A DNA stretch of 12,557 bases from an uncultured Acetatifactor sp. (GTDB lineage: Bacteria > Bacillota > Clostridia > Lachnospirales > Lachnospiraceae): NCBI GenBank assembly GCA_910577185.1, contig CAJTLR010000047.1, positions 15,901-28,457 of the forward strand. The letters run 5' to 3'. The translations under genes and the position numbers were made by a program. The notes below the pieces were generated by a model that did not search any database, had not been told where the DNA came from, and worked only from the letters and a program-made list of their open reading frames with translations. Below, in pieces: positions 12,123-12,557 of this stretch; the first letter of the stretch is position 1; the number at the start of each line of letters is the position of its first letter.

Positions 12123-12557
12123 TTATTGAGAAAGGCAATAATGGATGTTCTTGCCCTTTCCTTCCTGGATAAGCAGACCGTTTTCAATCATTTTCTTTAG
12201 CAGCCGTCCGCATGATGACTGACCTATACCAAGCAGTAATTCTATTTCTTTTCTTGTAACAAAACCCCTTTGCCTTGTCAGGGCAATCACCTTTTCTTCC
12301 GGCGTGTATTTCCCTGGATTTACCTGCATTTGTCTTGCAGGTTCAGGCATTGCATTCAGGTTAGGGAGAATAATCTTAAATGCATTATCAGATGTTTCAA
12401 TCTGCGGTGTCATCCCGGTTCCCTCATACGCTTCCATTATTTTTATAATTCCGGTTCCATAGGCTTCTATCAACTCCAGACGGTAAAATATATTTGCCAG
12501 TTTGATGTTCCGACAGACGGAAATGCCCATTGTTATATCTTTTAAGGACACACCGTT
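12123..12557 (-). CDS. C-terminal part of an AlbA_2/HATPase_c_4-type ATP-binding regulator (cut by right edge)
   Basis: The frame is open at the window edge and begins mid-protein at NGVSLKDITMGISVCRN; the GTG at 12551 is internal, not a start. ANIFYRLELIEAYGTGI is the hallmark of the HATPase_c_4 domain found in proteins with an N-terminal AlbA_2/Schlafen-like domain, often annotated as ATP-binding proteins or transcriptional regulators. About 60 C-terminal residues form a winged helix (YTPEEKVIALTRQRGFVTRK, LLLGIGQSSCGRLLKKMIEN). Such proteins are common near mobile elements, and their targets are mostly unknown. Base composition is lower in GC than the left of the window. The N-terminal domain lies outside, so the exact class is not provable. 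Confidence 0.8.
   Translation of the reverse strand, partial: NGVSLKDITMGISVCRNIKLANIFYRLELIEAYGTGIIKIMEAYEGTGMTPQIETSDNAFKIILPNLNAMPEPARQMQVNPGKYTPEEKVIALTRQRGFVTRKEIELLLGIGQSSCGRLLKKMIENGLLIQEGKGKNIHYCLSQ

Noticed and set aside
1..12557. tRNA or rRNA genes
   Set aside because: No cloverleaf with a GGTTCGA-type T-loop and no conserved rRNA stretches were noticed.

Overview
The window looks like a chromosomal segment of a moderately GC-rich Firmicute, most likely a gut-type member of the Lachnospiraceae. The reasons are strong AGGAGG-type ribosome binding sites, the gene order ornithine carbamoyltransferase - birA - DUF6145 - coaX - dusB, a SleB-like wall hydrolase, a Clostridia-style dCache chemoreceptor and Lachnospiraceae-like protein sequences. 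This is inferred from recognition only; no search was run.

Layout. (1) About 1-4540, all on the minus strand, is a housekeeping cluster read right to left: ornithine carbamoyltransferase, birA (1 nt after it), a small DUF6145-like protein, coaX (type III pantothenate kinase), dusB, and a partial unknown ORF leaving the left edge. (2) About 4563-4835 is the leader region of the carbamoyltransferase. It holds stacked hairpins and what appears to be the left end of a decayed IS200-type element, including the first codons of its TnpA behind a perfect Shine-Dalgarno sequence. (3) 4878-6389, minus strand, is an NfeD-short/stomatin-like membrane pair. (4) 6530-7810, minus strand, is a UPF0597/CyuA-type [4Fe-4S] L-cysteine desulfidase or L-serine dehydratase-like enzyme. 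(5) 7914-8087 is a two-copy array of an 87-bp structured repeat lying against the terminator of the next gene. (6) 8236-9318, minus strand, is a secreted wall hydrolase with two SH3b domains and a SleB-like catalytic domain, under a near-consensus sigma-A promoter. (7) 9671-11643, plus strand, is a methyl-accepting chemotaxis receptor split by a one-base deletion in an A tract. (8) 11652-11890 is a second array of the same repeat, again against a minus-strand terminator. (9) 11941-12557 is more AT-rich and holds the 3' end of an AlbA/HATPase_c_4-type ATP-binding protein with a C-terminal winged helix.

The left cluster covers arginine synthesis, biotin loading and repression, CoA synthesis and tRNA modification, and is probably co-transcribed. 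The right half looks more accessory: wall remodelling, chemotaxis, intergenic repeats and a possibly acquired regulator. The most noteworthy signals are the IS200 left-end remnant used as the OTC leader, the repeat family with compensatory base-pair changes placed exactly at terminator T-tracts, and the slippage-type frameshift in the chemoreceptor.
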